7,370 nucleotides of DNA from Rhodoferax sp. (GCA_028711355.1 JAQTSL010000185.1:1-7370), one strand, 5' to 3'. Counted from the first letter of the stretch, positions 1 to 6,376 are shown. Made by a program: numbers and translations. The notes: a model not told the origin generated them from the sequence alone.

Positions 1-457
1 GTTTGAGCGGCGACAGGTACTCGACAAATACCTTGCCGATCAAATGATCCATTTCATGCTGGATGCACACCGCCAGCAAGCCGTCGGCCTCAATCAGGTG
101 GCTGCGGCCGTCGCCGTCCAGCGCTTGCACCTTGATCGCATCAAAGCGCGTCACACCGTCATAAATACCGGGCACCGACAGGCACCCCTCTTCATTCAGA
201 TGGGTTTGCTCGCTGGTCCAGACCAGTTCTGGGTTGATCAGCACCCGTGGCGCATCGCGCTGTTCGGACACATCCAGCACAATCAGTCGTTCGTGCACAT
301 CAACCTGCGTGGCGGCCAGGCCAATGCCCTTGGCCTCGTACATGGTCTCCAGCATATCGGCGATCAGCCCACGGATGCGACCATCCGCCGCCGCAACCGG
401 CTTGGCAATGGTGTGCAATTTGGGGTCGGGGTAACAAAGAATGGGAAGTAAAGCCAT
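1..457 (-). CDS. def: Peptide deformylase, C-terminus cut by window edge
   Basis: Peptide deformylase is a cytosolic metalloenzyme that removes the formyl group from the initiator methionine of nascent proteins. The reverse-strand translation starts MALLPILCYPDPKL and carries all three family motifs: GIGLAATQ at about residues 45-52, EGCLSVPG (metal-binding Cys) in the middle, and QHEMDHLIGK (HExxH-type metal-binding and catalytic motif) near the end. 152 complete codons are present and the frame runs off the left edge without a stop; the family is usually about 165-180 residues, so roughly 15-25 are missing. The ATG at 457 is chosen because homologues begin MALLxIL and a GGAA (466-469) lies 8 bases upstream. 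The gene is divergent from the LysM gene; def beside a LysM gene and dprA is a common order in this group. Identity is very sure. Confidence 0.97.
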   Translation of the reverse strand, partial: MALLPILCYPDPKLHTIAKPVAAADGRIRGLIADMLETMYEAKGIGLAATQVDVHERLIVLDVSEQRDAPRVLINPELVWTSEQTHLNEEGCLSVPGIYDGVTRFDAIKVQALDGDGRSHLIEADGLLAVCIQHEMDHLIGKVFVEYLSPLK

Positions 458-587
458 GCGATCAGTTCCAGGATGTCGTTATTTTCGCTATTTTTGCGGC
501 CTACGCAGTGGCGCTCAGGCGACAATCATTGTCCGAACAAGGGCTTGGGCGCAAAATCTTAGGCAAAGCAACAGGGTACACACAGTC
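458..587. promoter_or_regulatory. Divergent def / LysM-gene intergenic region
   Basis: These 130 bases between two divergent starts must hold promoters for both genes. For the plus-strand LysM gene I see a possible sigma-70 pair: TTGTCC (529-534) and CAAAAT (552-557), 17 bases apart, each 4 of 6 to consensus, with the start codon about 30 bases downstream. A perfect short palindrome, GACAATCATTGTC (521-533), overlaps the -35 box and could be an operator. No convincing promoter was found for def. The promoter call is inferred from sequence only. Confidence 0.35.
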
Positions 588-1799
588 ATGGCAAACTCTT
601 TTACCAAAGGCAGTCTGGCGCCGGCCGCGCTTGGCATGATGGCGCTCGGCCTGTTGGTCAGCGCTTCGGCTCTGGCACAAAATTTTCCAATTACCGTTGA
701 GCAACGCACGGCCGCCGAACAGACGGCACACCGTGGTGTGGCACTGAGCGAATTGCGGGCCGACGCGCCGGCCAACTACACGGTCCAGCCCGGTGACACC
801 CTGTGGGGCATTTCCGGGCTGTTCCTGAAGTCGCCCTGGCGCTGGCCTGAGCTGTGGGGCATGAACCTGGCCGACGTCAAAAACCCGCACCTGATCTACC
901 CCGGCCAGGCGCTGTTTCTGGCCAAGGCCAACGGTCGCGTCACGATGGCCTTGCAGCCTACGGCACAGTCCACCTTGCCCACCGTTCGGCTGTCGCCGCG
1001 CACCCGGGTGGAGGCACTGGCCAGCAGCGCGCTGCCAACGCTGAAAAATCACCTGATCGAGCCCTTTTTGGCGGAACCCCTGATCGTCGATGAAACCACG
1101 TTTTCGGCTGCCCCGCGCATCGTCTCGGCGCGGGATGGGCGGGTTTTACTAACCCTTGGCGACCGTGCCTACGCGCGCAGCACTTCGTCAACCGAACTGA
1201 TCGACGACGCCAGCAAACGCCAGCAAGTGTTTCGCGTGTTTCGCAACGCCACCGCGCTGAAAGACCCGGTCAGCGCCAGCGTGCTGGGCTATGAGGCGCA
1301 ATACGTCGGCAAGGCGTTGCTGGTGCGCAGCGAGGCAACCCAGCAATCGCCCGGGCCGGATGGCGCCTTGCGCAGCGAGATCGTCCCTGCCACGATCGAC
1401 ATCGTCAAGGCCAAAGAAGAGATGCGTGCCGGTGACCGGTTGCTGCCGGAGCCAGCGCCACAAATACAGAGCTACGTACCGCACGCACCCGGTCAGCCGG
1501 TTGATGCACGCATCGTCTCGGTCTATGGCAGCGCGGTGGTCAACGCCGCCCAGAACCAGGTGGTGGCGATCAACCGGGGCAGCGCCGACGGCATCGAAAG
1601 CGGCCACGTGCTGGCCATTCTGCAAGACGGTGCCCGCGTGGTGGACAAGACCGACCCGACGCTGCCGACCATCAAGCTGCCCGACGAGCGCAACGGCTTG
1701 CTGATGGTGTTTCGAACCTTTGACAAGCTCTCTTATGCGCTGGTGCTGGAGATCACCAACGGCGTCAAGGTCGGCGACCGGCTGGTCAACCCGCTCTAA
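588..1799 (+). CDS. Exported LysM-domain protein
   Basis: This 403-residue protein is predicted to be exported and to bind peptidoglycan through one LysM domain. Residues 1-31 form a signal peptide: a charged start (MANSFTKG), a hydrophobic core around residues 10-28 and a likely cut near ALAQ/NF. The LysM domain lies at about residues 63-111 (begins YTVQPGDTLWGIS, ends at YPGQALFL) with the usual GDTLW motif and the WPELW-N...NPHLIYPG pattern. The remaining 290 residues have no motif I can name; the last third is beta-rich (VYGSAVV, INRGSADGIESGHVLAI, VKVGDRLVNP) and resembles the uncharacterised C-terminal part of LysM proteins encoded beside dprA in betaproteobacteria. The ATG at 588 is chosen over one at 441 because the signal peptide starts there and the earlier start lies inside def; AGGG (573-576) is 11 bases upstream. 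A cell-wall role is inferred; no catalytic residues are visible. Confidence 0.9.
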   Translation: MANSFTKGSLAPAALGMMALGLLVSASALAQNFPITVEQRTAAEQTAHRGVALSELRADAPANYTVQPGDTLWGISGLFLKSPWRWPELWGMNLADVKNPHLIYPGQALFLAKANGRVTMALQPTAQSTLPTVRLSPRTRVEALASSALPTLKNHLIEPFLAEPLIVDETTFSAAPRIVSARDGRVLLTLGDRAYARSTSSTELIDDASKRQQVFRVFRNATALKDPVSASVLGYEAQYVGKALLVRSEATQQSPGPDGALRSEIVPATIDIVKAKEEMRAGDRLLPEPAPQIQSYVPHAPGQPVDARIVSVYGSAVVNAAQNQVVAINRGSADGIESGHVLAILQDGARVVDKTDPTLPTIKLPDERNGLLMVFRTFDKLSYALVLEITNGVKVGDRLVNPL

Positions 1800-1832
1800 C
1801 TTGCATGGTCAAAGCCACTCCGAATTCACTAG

Positions 1833-1854
1833 ATACCGGGTCGTGGCCCGGTAT
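1833..1854. repeat. REP-like perfect palindrome between LysM gene and dprA
   Basis: ATACCGGG (1833-1840) and CCCGGTAT (1847-1854) are perfect 8-base inverted arms around a 6-base loop, TCGTGG. The flanks are CTAG before and GACAG after. Short GC-rich palindromes flanked by CTAGAT and ATGACA are widespread intergenic repeats in proteobacterial genomes, so this is probably one copy of such a family. It is not followed by a T-run, so it is a poor intrinsic terminator, though it could protect the upstream transcript 3' end or attenuate entry into dprA. Confidence 0.6.
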
Positions 1855-1889
1855 GACAGCCTATTCTTTCACGTTAAGCCTACGGTTGC

Positions 1890-3074
1890 GTGCCAATTGC
1901 CGTGGAACGTGACGAACTTTCCGCCTGGCTGCGCCTGACGCTGACACCGGGCGTTGGCAACGTGGGCGCGCGCCAGTTGCTGACCGCTTTTGGCCTGCCG
2001 CAGGCGATTTTTGACCAGCCCGCGACAGCGCTGCGCCAAGTGGTTGACAGCGGCCGTGCCGAGGCCTTGCTCAGCCGGCCCGAAGCCCTGCCTGAGCTGC
2101 TGCAAACCACTTGGTCGTGGCTGCAACAGCAAACCGACCACGTACGTCACCAGATCGTCACCGTCGGCGACCCCAATTACCCGGCAGCACTGCTGCAACT
2201 GGACGATCCACCGCTGCTGCTGTACCTGCTGGGCAGCGCTGATTTTGGTGCGCCGGGCGATGCACTGAGCAACAAGCCGACGTCGATTGACCCGCAAACC
2301 AGCCTGGCCATCGTCGGCAGCCGCAACCCGACGCCCCAGGGTGTGGCCAACGCACGCCAGTTTGCCAAGGCGCTGGCGCAGGTTGGGCTGACCATTGTCA
2401 GTGGCATGGCGCTGGGGGTGGATGCGGCCGCGCACGAGGGCGCCCTGGAGGCCCAGGGCAGCACGGTGGCGGTGGTCGGCACCGGCCTGGACCGGGTCTA
2501 TCCGAAGGTGCATCACAAGCTGGCGCATCGGATCGCCAGTCGCGGCCTGCTGGTCAGCGAATATCCGCTTGGCACACCGCCGTTGACGGCCAATTTCCCG
2601 CGCCGTAACCGCCTGATTGCTGGGCTGGCCAACGGCACCCTGGTGGTCGAAGCGGCGCTCCAGTCGGGCTCGCTGATTACCGCGCGGCTAAGCGCCGAGC
2701 AGGGTAAAGAGGTGTTTGCGATACCGGGTTCGATTCACTCCACGCAGTCGCGCGGTTGCCACGCGCTGATCAAACAGGGCGCCAAGCTGGTTGAGTCAGC
2801 GCAGGATGTGCTGGAAGAATTGCGCTGGCCAACCACCGGTCTGTCCAATCAGCCAACGGCCGGTGCTGGCGACGCGCACAACGCACCGGAGCCGCTTTTT
2901 AGTGGCAACGCGGCGCTGCTGCAAGCGATCGGCTTTGACGTCATCGGGCTGGACGCGCTTCAGGCGCGCACCGGGCTGGACACGCCAACGTTACAGGCCC
3001 ATTTGATGGCACTTGAAATTGACGGCGTCATTGCCCACTTGCCCGGCGGGCTGTTTCAACGCCAGGTGGGTTGA
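1890..3074 (+). CDS. dprA: DNA-processing protein DprA
   Basis: DprA (Smf) binds incoming single-stranded DNA during natural transformation and loads RecA onto it in the cytosol. The 394-residue protein has the full three-part architecture. A SAM-like N-terminal part (about 1-60) contains LRLTLTPGVGN. The Rossmann-type core (about 90-310) shows AIVGSRNPTPQG (residues 140-151), SGMALGVDAAAH (171-182), NFPRRNRLIAGL (235-246) and, later, EQGKEVFAIPGS. A C-terminal winged-helix domain (about 343-394) ends GGLFQRQ. Nothing is missing, so it should be functional. The start is uncertain: GTG at 1890 gives MPIAVERDEL, while GTG at 1902 gives MERDEL, closer to how homologues usually begin; neither has a strong ribosome-binding site. 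It follows the LysM gene by 90 bases and may share its transcript. Its TGA lies inside the target duplication of the downstream repeat element. Confidence 0.96.
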   Translation: MPIAVERDELSAWLRLTLTPGVGNVGARQLLTAFGLPQAIFDQPATALRQVVDSGRAEALLSRPEALPELLQTTWSWLQQQTDHVRHQIVTVGDPNYPAALLQLDDPPLLLYLLGSADFGAPGDALSNKPTSIDPQTSLAIVGSRNPTPQGVANARQFAKALAQVGLTIVSGMALGVDAAAHEGALEAQGSTVAVVGTGLDRVYPKVHHKLAHRIASRGLLVSEYPLGTPPLTANFPRRNRLIAGLANGTLVVEAALQSGSLITARLSAEQGKEVFAIPGSIHSTQSRGCHALIKQGAKLVESAQDVLEELRWPTTGLSNQPTAGAGDAHNAPEPLFSGNAALLQAIGFDVIGLDALQARTGLDTPTLQAHLMALEIDGVIAHLPGGLFQRQVG

Positions 3075-3075
3075 A

Positions 3076-3092
3076 CCTAGATTCCTCAGTTG
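3076..3092 (+). repeat. Left terminal inverted repeat of MITE copy 1
   Basis: CCTAGATTCCTCAGTTG. It pairs with 3377-3393 with one mismatch (C against T at position 12). The next bases (ACCGCT) are also shared with copy 2, giving a 23-base identical block (3076-3098 and 6268-6290). The boundary at CCTAG is supported because the base before it differs between the two copies. Confidence 0.85.
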
Positions 3093-3224
3093 ACCGCTTA
3101 CAAACGTCACTAACTGCTTATGAACACTGAATTTTTCCGCTTTGATTGAGTTCACCTTTCGGGTGACAGCGCTACGCACCCGATTGAGCCCCTGGCAACG
3201 CGCCTGGGGTCGTTGCTCCTGCTT

Positions 3225-3240
3225 GCGGGCACAAGCCCGC
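3225..3240. repeat. Hairpin inside MITE copy 1
   Basis: GCGGGC (3225-3230) and GCCCGC (3235-3240) are perfect 6-base arms around a 4-base loop, ACAA. It is the first of three closely spaced stem-loops in the right half of the element. Confidence 0.6.
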
Positions 3241-3260
3241 TGCGTCGTCCCCCTTGCAGG

Positions 3261-3290
3261 GCGCAGCCATGCCAGAGGCATGGCCTGCGC
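3261..3290. repeat. Long hairpin inside MITE copy 1
   Basis: The arms 3261-3273 (GCGCAGCCATGCC) and 3277-3290 (GGCATGGCCTGCGC) pair over 13 bases with one bulged base and a 3-base loop, AGA. The stem is GC-rich and stable enough to fold in RNA on either strand. Confidence 0.7.
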
Positions 3291-3297
3291 TTGCCGT

Positions 3298-3321
3298 CCA
3301 AACGTGCGCAGGCACGTTTGG
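3298..3321. terminator. Strong symmetric hairpin, possible two-way terminator
   Basis: CCAAACGTGC (3298-3307) and GCACGTTTGG (3312-3321) are perfect 10-base arms with a GCAG tetraloop, placed between the convergent dprA and secF. Position and stability suggest a role in ending or protecting transcripts from both sides. There is no T-run after the stem on either strand, so it is not a classical intrinsic terminator and the functional call is inference. Confidence 0.4.
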
Positions 3322-3376
3322 AGCTGCGGCAATTGCCCTACCCAGGCACGTCGCCAGTGGCCCACTCGGGCGCGTC

Positions 3377-3393
3377 CAACTAAGGAATCTAGG
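3377..3393 (-). repeat. Right terminal inverted repeat of MITE copy 1
   Basis: Read on the minus strand this is CCTAGATTCCTTAGTTG, matching the left end at 16 of 17 positions. It is followed on the plus strand by TTGAA (3394-3398), the second copy of the target duplication. It lies 18 bases outside the secF stop codon. Confidence 0.85.
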
Positions 3394-3411
3394 TTGAAAT
3401 GCTGGCGACGA

Positions 3412-4368
3412 TCAAACCGTGGCGCCGGCGTTCGGGTCGTTCGGATCGATGTCTTTTTTGGCCACACCGCCCTTGACCAGGTCTTCGCGCTGAATGCCCA
3501 GCCACATGGCAATGGCCGCCGCCACGAACACCGAAGAATAAATGCCAAACAAAATGCCAATCGTCAGCGCCAACGCAAAATAGTGCAGTGTGGCGCCACC
3601 AAACAGCAACATCGACAGCACCATCATCTGGGTTGATCCGTGGGTGATGATGGTGCGGCTGATGGTCGAGGTGATCGCGTTGTTGATGATTTCCACCGTG
3701 TTCATCTTGCGATAGCGGCGAAAGTTCTCGCGAATCCGGTCAAAAATCACCACTGATTCGTTGACCGAATAGCCCAGCACCGCCAGCACCGCGGCCAGCA
3801 CCGGCAAGGAAAATTCCCACTGGAAAAAGGCGAAAAACCCCAGGATGATGATGACGTCGTGCAGGTTGGCGATGATCGCCGCCACGGCAAATTTCCACTC
3901 GAAGCGCACCGCCAGATAGACCATGATGCCGATCACCACAAAGGCCAGCGCCTTCAGGCCATCGGCGGCCAGTTCGTCGCCCACCTGCGGGCCAACAAAT
4001 TCGGTGCGGCGCATCGCCGCGCTGGCTTCGACCGCCTGCAATGCGGCCATCACCTGGTTGCTCTGCTGCGCCGAGCTGACGCCCTTTTGTGGCGGCAGGC
4101 GGATCAGCACGTCACGCGCGCTGCCAAAGTTTTGCACCTGCACGTCGGCAAAGCCCAGTTTGGCCACGCTGTTGCGCACCGAAGCCAGGTCGGCCGGCTG
4201 GGTGTAGGTCACCTCCAGCAACGTACCACCGGTAAATTCCACCTACAGGTGCAGCCCGCGTGAAAACAAAAAGAACACCGCCGCCAGAAAGGTGATCAAC
4301 GAAACGATGTTGAACGCCAGCGCGTGGCGCATGAACGGGATGTCACGTTTGATGCGGAAAAATTCCAT
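3412..4368 (-). pseudogene. secF: SecF translocase subunit with in-frame TAG at codon 42
   Basis: SecF is the inner-membrane partner of SecD; the pair uses the proton gradient to pull secreted proteins out of SecYEG on the periplasmic side. From the ATG at 4368 the frame reads MEFFRIKRDIPFMRHALAFN, then a first membrane segment (about 15-36), then RGLHL and a TAG stop (4245-4243), then directly VEFTGGTLLEV. The VEFTGGT motif is the SecF counterpart of the E. coli LDFTGGT, so the stop sits where homologues carry a small residue, Ser in relatives as I remember them; one base change (TCG to TAG) would explain it. Beyond it the gene is intact: FVGPQVG (124-130), membrane segments 2-6, and the conserved NESVVIFDRIRE (203-214). 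Read through, it is 318 residues, normal for the family. A restart at GTG 4242 would give 276 residues lacking membrane segment 1. It starts 12 bases after the secD stop, with AGGG (4379-4382) as ribosome-binding site. Either a true nonsense mutation or a sequence error. Confidence 0.88.
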
Positions 4369-4380
4369 GATGAATCGACC

Positions 4381-6264
4381 CTATTCGCTTGTTTTAACGG
4401 CGGCAGCGCCGTCTGGGCGCCAGATGGTGCCGATCGACACCGTCTTGAGCCGGTTCTGCCGCCCGTACCAGAAGTTGACCACGCCACGTGAGAAAAACAC
4501 GCCAGAGAACATGCTGGTCATGATGCCCAGGCAGTGCACCACGGCAAAGCCGCGCACCGGGCCCGAGCCAAACGCCAGCAGCGCCAGACCGGCAATCAGC
4601 GTGGTGATGTTCGAGTCAAAAATGGTGGCCCAGGCGCGGTCATAGCCGGTGTGGATGGCGGCCTGCGCCGACGCACCACCGCGCAGCTCTTCGCGGATGC
4701 GCTCGTTGATCAGCACGTTGGAGTCAATCGCCATGCCCAGCACCAGCGCCATCGCCGCCATGCCCGGCAAGGTGAGTGTGGCCTGCAACATCGACAGCAC
4801 CGCCACCAGCAGCAGCAAATTAAACGCCAGCGCGACGCTGGAAAACACGCCAAACAGCATGTAATAAACACACATGAACACGGTCACTGCCGCAAAGCCC
4901 CAAGCCACGCTCTGGAAACCCTTGGCGATGTTTTCGGCGCCCAGGCTTGGGCCGATGGTGGTCTCTTCGATGATCTCCATCGGTGCAGCCAGCGAACCGG
5001 CGCGCAACAGCAAGGCCGTGTCATTGGCTTCGACCGTGGTCATGCGGCCGCTGATCTGGACTCGGCCGCCACCAATTTCGGTACGGATCACCGGCGCTGT
5101 GACGACCTCACCCTTGCCCTTTTCAAACAGCAGGATCGCCATGCGCTTGCCAACGTTTTCACGCGTCACGTCGCGAAAGATGCGTGTGCCCTTGGCGTCC
5201 AGATTCAGGTTAACTGACGGCTCTTGCGTCTGGCTGTCAAAACCGGGTTGCGCGTCGGTCAGGTTCTCGCCCGTCAGGATCACCTGCTTTTTGACGATCA
5301 CCGCCTGACCGTTGCGCTCCAGGTAGCGCTCGGAGCCAAACGGCACCATGCCGCTGCCCAGATCGGCGGCCCGCCCTTCGGCGCTTTCATCGACCATGCG
5401 CACCTCTAGCGTGGCGGTGCGCCCCAGAATGTCTTTGGCCTTGGCGGTGTCTTGCACCCCCGGCAACTGCACCATGATGCGGTCCAGCCCCTGCTGCTGG
5501 ATCACCGGTTCGGCCACACCCAGCTCATTGATGCGGTTATGCAAAGTAGTAATGTTCTGCTTGAGCGCCTGGTCCTGAATGCGCCGCGCCGCTACCGGCT
5601 TGATCGACAGCGTCAATTTGAATTCAGCACCGTCCGGCGCATCGACCCCCTGCAAATCGGCAAACTGGTCTTGCAACAACGCCTTGGTTGCCTCCAGCGT
5701 GGCGCTGTCACGGAACTTGACCTCGATGGTCTGGTCAATCCGGTTGATGCCGTTGTGGCGCAGGGTTTTTTCACGCAAACTGGTGCGCAAGTCACCTGCG
5801 AGCGACTCGGCCCGCTTGGTCAGCGCCGCCTGCATATCCACCTGCAACATAAAGTGCACGCCACCGCGCAAGTCGAGCCCAAGGTACATCGGTGCGGCGT
5901 GCAAGGCGCTCAGCCAGGCTGGCGAACGCGACAACAGGTTGAGCGCCACCACATATGACGCGTTGCCCGGGTCGGGCACCAGTGCCTTCTGGATCGCATC
6001 CTTGGCCTTGAGCTGCGTGTCGGTATCCAGAAAGCGCGCCTTGACCGAAGCACCGTCCAGCGTCAGCAGATCTGGCGCCAGCCCGGCCAGCTTGAGCGCG
6101 GCCTGCACCTGCACCAGCGTGCCGCTGTCGATCTTGACCAACGGTTTGGCGGCTGAGACCTGCACCGCCGGCGATTCGCCAAAAAAATTGGGCAGCGCGT
6201 ACAGGCTGCCCACCAGCAGCGCGATCACGATGATCACGTACTTCCAGACCGGGTAACGATTCAT
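4381..6264 (-). CDS. secD: SecD translocase subunit
   Basis: SecD forms the SecDF complex that uses proton flow to help SecYEG release and pull substrate proteins. The 627-residue protein has one N-terminal membrane segment (about 9-28), a large periplasmic part, then five membrane segments (about 455-605). Diagnostic motifs are LGLDLRGG (residues 128-135), the periplasmic core ending in ENVGKRMAILLFEKG and QISGRMTTVEAN, and GMAIDSNVLINERIREE, whose Asp (residue 514) matches the conserved transmembrane Asp used in proton movement. Length is typical. The ATG at 6264 is chosen because MNRYPVWKY is how relatives begin, and a GAGGA at the end of an upstream repeat (6275-6279) lies 10 bases away. 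The middle gene of yajC-secD-secF, it ends in TAG, 12 bases before the secF start and in the same reading frame as secF. Confidence 0.97.
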   Translation of the reverse strand: MNRYPVWKYVIIVIALLVGSLYALPNFFGESPAVQVSAAKPLVKIDSGTLVQVQAALKLAGLAPDLLTLDGASVKARFLDTDTQLKAKDAIQKALVPDPGNASYVVALNLLSRSPAWLSALHAAPMYLGLDLRGGVHFMLQVDMQAALTKRAESLAGDLRTSLREKTLRHNGINRIDQTIEVKFRDSATLEATKALLQDQFADLQGVDAPDGAEFKLTLSIKPVAARRIQDQALKQNITTLHNRINELGVAEPVIQQQGLDRIMVQLPGVQDTAKAKDILGRTATLEVRMVDESAEGRAADLGSGMVPFGSERYLERNGQAVIVKKQVILTGENLTDAQPGFDSQTQEPSVNLNLDAKGTRIFRDVTRENVGKRMAILLFEKGKGEVVTAPVIRTEIGGGRVQISGRMTTVEANDTALLLRAGSLAAPMEIIEETTIGPSLGAENIAKGFQSVAWGFAAVTVFMCVYYMLFGVFSSVALAFNLLLLVAVLSMLQATLTLPGMAAMALVLGMAIDSNVLINERIREELRGGASAQAAIHTGYDRAWATIFDSNITTLIAGLALLAFGSGPVRGFAVVHCLGIMTSMFSGVFFSRGVVNFWYGRQNRLKTVSIGTIWRPDGAAAVKTSE

Positions 6265-6274
6265 GATCCTAGAT

Positions 6275-6279
6275 TCCTC
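6275..6279 (-). promoter_or_regulatory. secD ribosome-binding site supplied by the repeat end
   Basis: On the minus strand these bases read GAGGA, 10 bases before the secD ATG (6264). They are part of the conserved terminal repeat, so translation of secD appears to rely on the inserted repeat. An AGGA closer to the ATG (6266-6269) is only 2 bases away, too near to serve. The first base of the site (6279) is also in the arm of the long-range inverted repeat. Confidence 0.55.
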
Positions 6280-6376
6280 AGTTGACCGCTGATGGGCGTC
6301 AATAGCTGCATATGAACATTGACTTCTTTTGCTTTGATCGCGTTCAAATAAGCAACGCCGACAGCGGCGTCAACTG
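6279..6376 (-). promoter_or_regulatory. Long-range stem in the secD leader, with alternative local hairpin
   Basis: In the yajC-secD transcript CAGTTGACGCCGCTG (complement of 6362-6376) can pair with CAGCGGTCAACTG (complement of 6279-6291): 13 pairs with a 2-base bulge, closing a loop of about 70 bases. The stem ends exactly at the ribosome-binding site. A local hairpin, CGCCG (6356-6360) with CGGCG (6365-6369) around ACAG, uses part of the same arm and so competes with it. The structure is visible; any control of secD is inference. Confidence 0.4.

Larger units (their letters stand above)
3071..3398. mobile_element. MITE-like element (318 bp) with TIRs and TTGAA target duplication
   Basis: This stretch fills the gap between the convergent dprA and secF. 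The element proper is 3076-3393. Its ends are inverted repeats: CCTAGATTCCTCAGTTG (3076-3092) and, at 3377-3393, the reverse complement of CCTAGATTCCTTAGTTG, 16 of 17 bases paired. It is flanked directly by TTGAA on both sides (3071-3075 and 3394-3398), as expected of a transposed element with a 5-base target duplication. No transposase or credible gene is inside; the interior is rich in hairpins (3225-3240, 3261-3290, 3298-3321). Its left 79 bases match the yajC-secD spacer (6268-6346) at about 64 positions. The best reading is a non-autonomous MITE moved in trans by an unknown transposase. Removing it plus one duplication leaves dprA and secF stops about 14 bases apart. The hairpins may now act as a two-way transcript end. 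Confidence 0.8.
6268..6376. repeat. Second, shorter copy of the MITE family in the yajC-secD spacer
   Basis: Positions 6268-6290 are identical to the left end of the dprA/secF element (3076-3098), and the ungapped match continues to 6346 (about 64 of 79 bases by hand count). The right end is not the canonical CTAGG, but 6362-6376 is an inverted match to 6279-6291: CAGTTGACCGCTG pairs with CAGCGGCGTCAACTG with two extra bases. Copy 2 therefore looks like an internally shortened or decayed member with one intact outer end. It occupies nearly the whole 117-base gap between the yajC stop and the secD start. Confidence 0.7.

Noticed and set aside
441..587. Longer start for the LysM protein at ATG 441
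   Set aside because: It overlaps the start of def on the other strand and puts 49 residues of no family character before a clear signal peptide; the ATG at 588 fits better.
501..1052. 183-residue open frame on the minus strand
   Set aside because: It is the antisense shadow of the LysM gene; Arg/Gly/Gln-rich translation, no motif, no ribosome-binding site.
1869..2528. 219-residue open frame on the minus strand
   Set aside because: Antisense to the well-supported dprA; high GC leaves long open frames on both strands.
3225..3321. Hairpin cluster as a CRISPR array or integron attC site
   Set aside because: The three hairpins differ in sequence, have no regular spacers, and lack attC core sites; they lie within one element bounded by terminal repeats.
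3142..3636. 164-residue open frame across the MITE and secF
   Set aside because: It runs from the non-coding repeat into the antisense of secF; no recognisable protein features.
4243..4245. Amber codon as pyrrolysine or general TAG reassignment
   Set aside because: secD ends with a TAG at the expected place, no pylT or similar is seen, and the site is not a catalytic position; a mutation or base error is simpler.
4534..5217. 227-residue open frame on the plus strand
   Set aside because: Antisense to secD, His/Gln/Arg-rich translation typical of a shadow frame.
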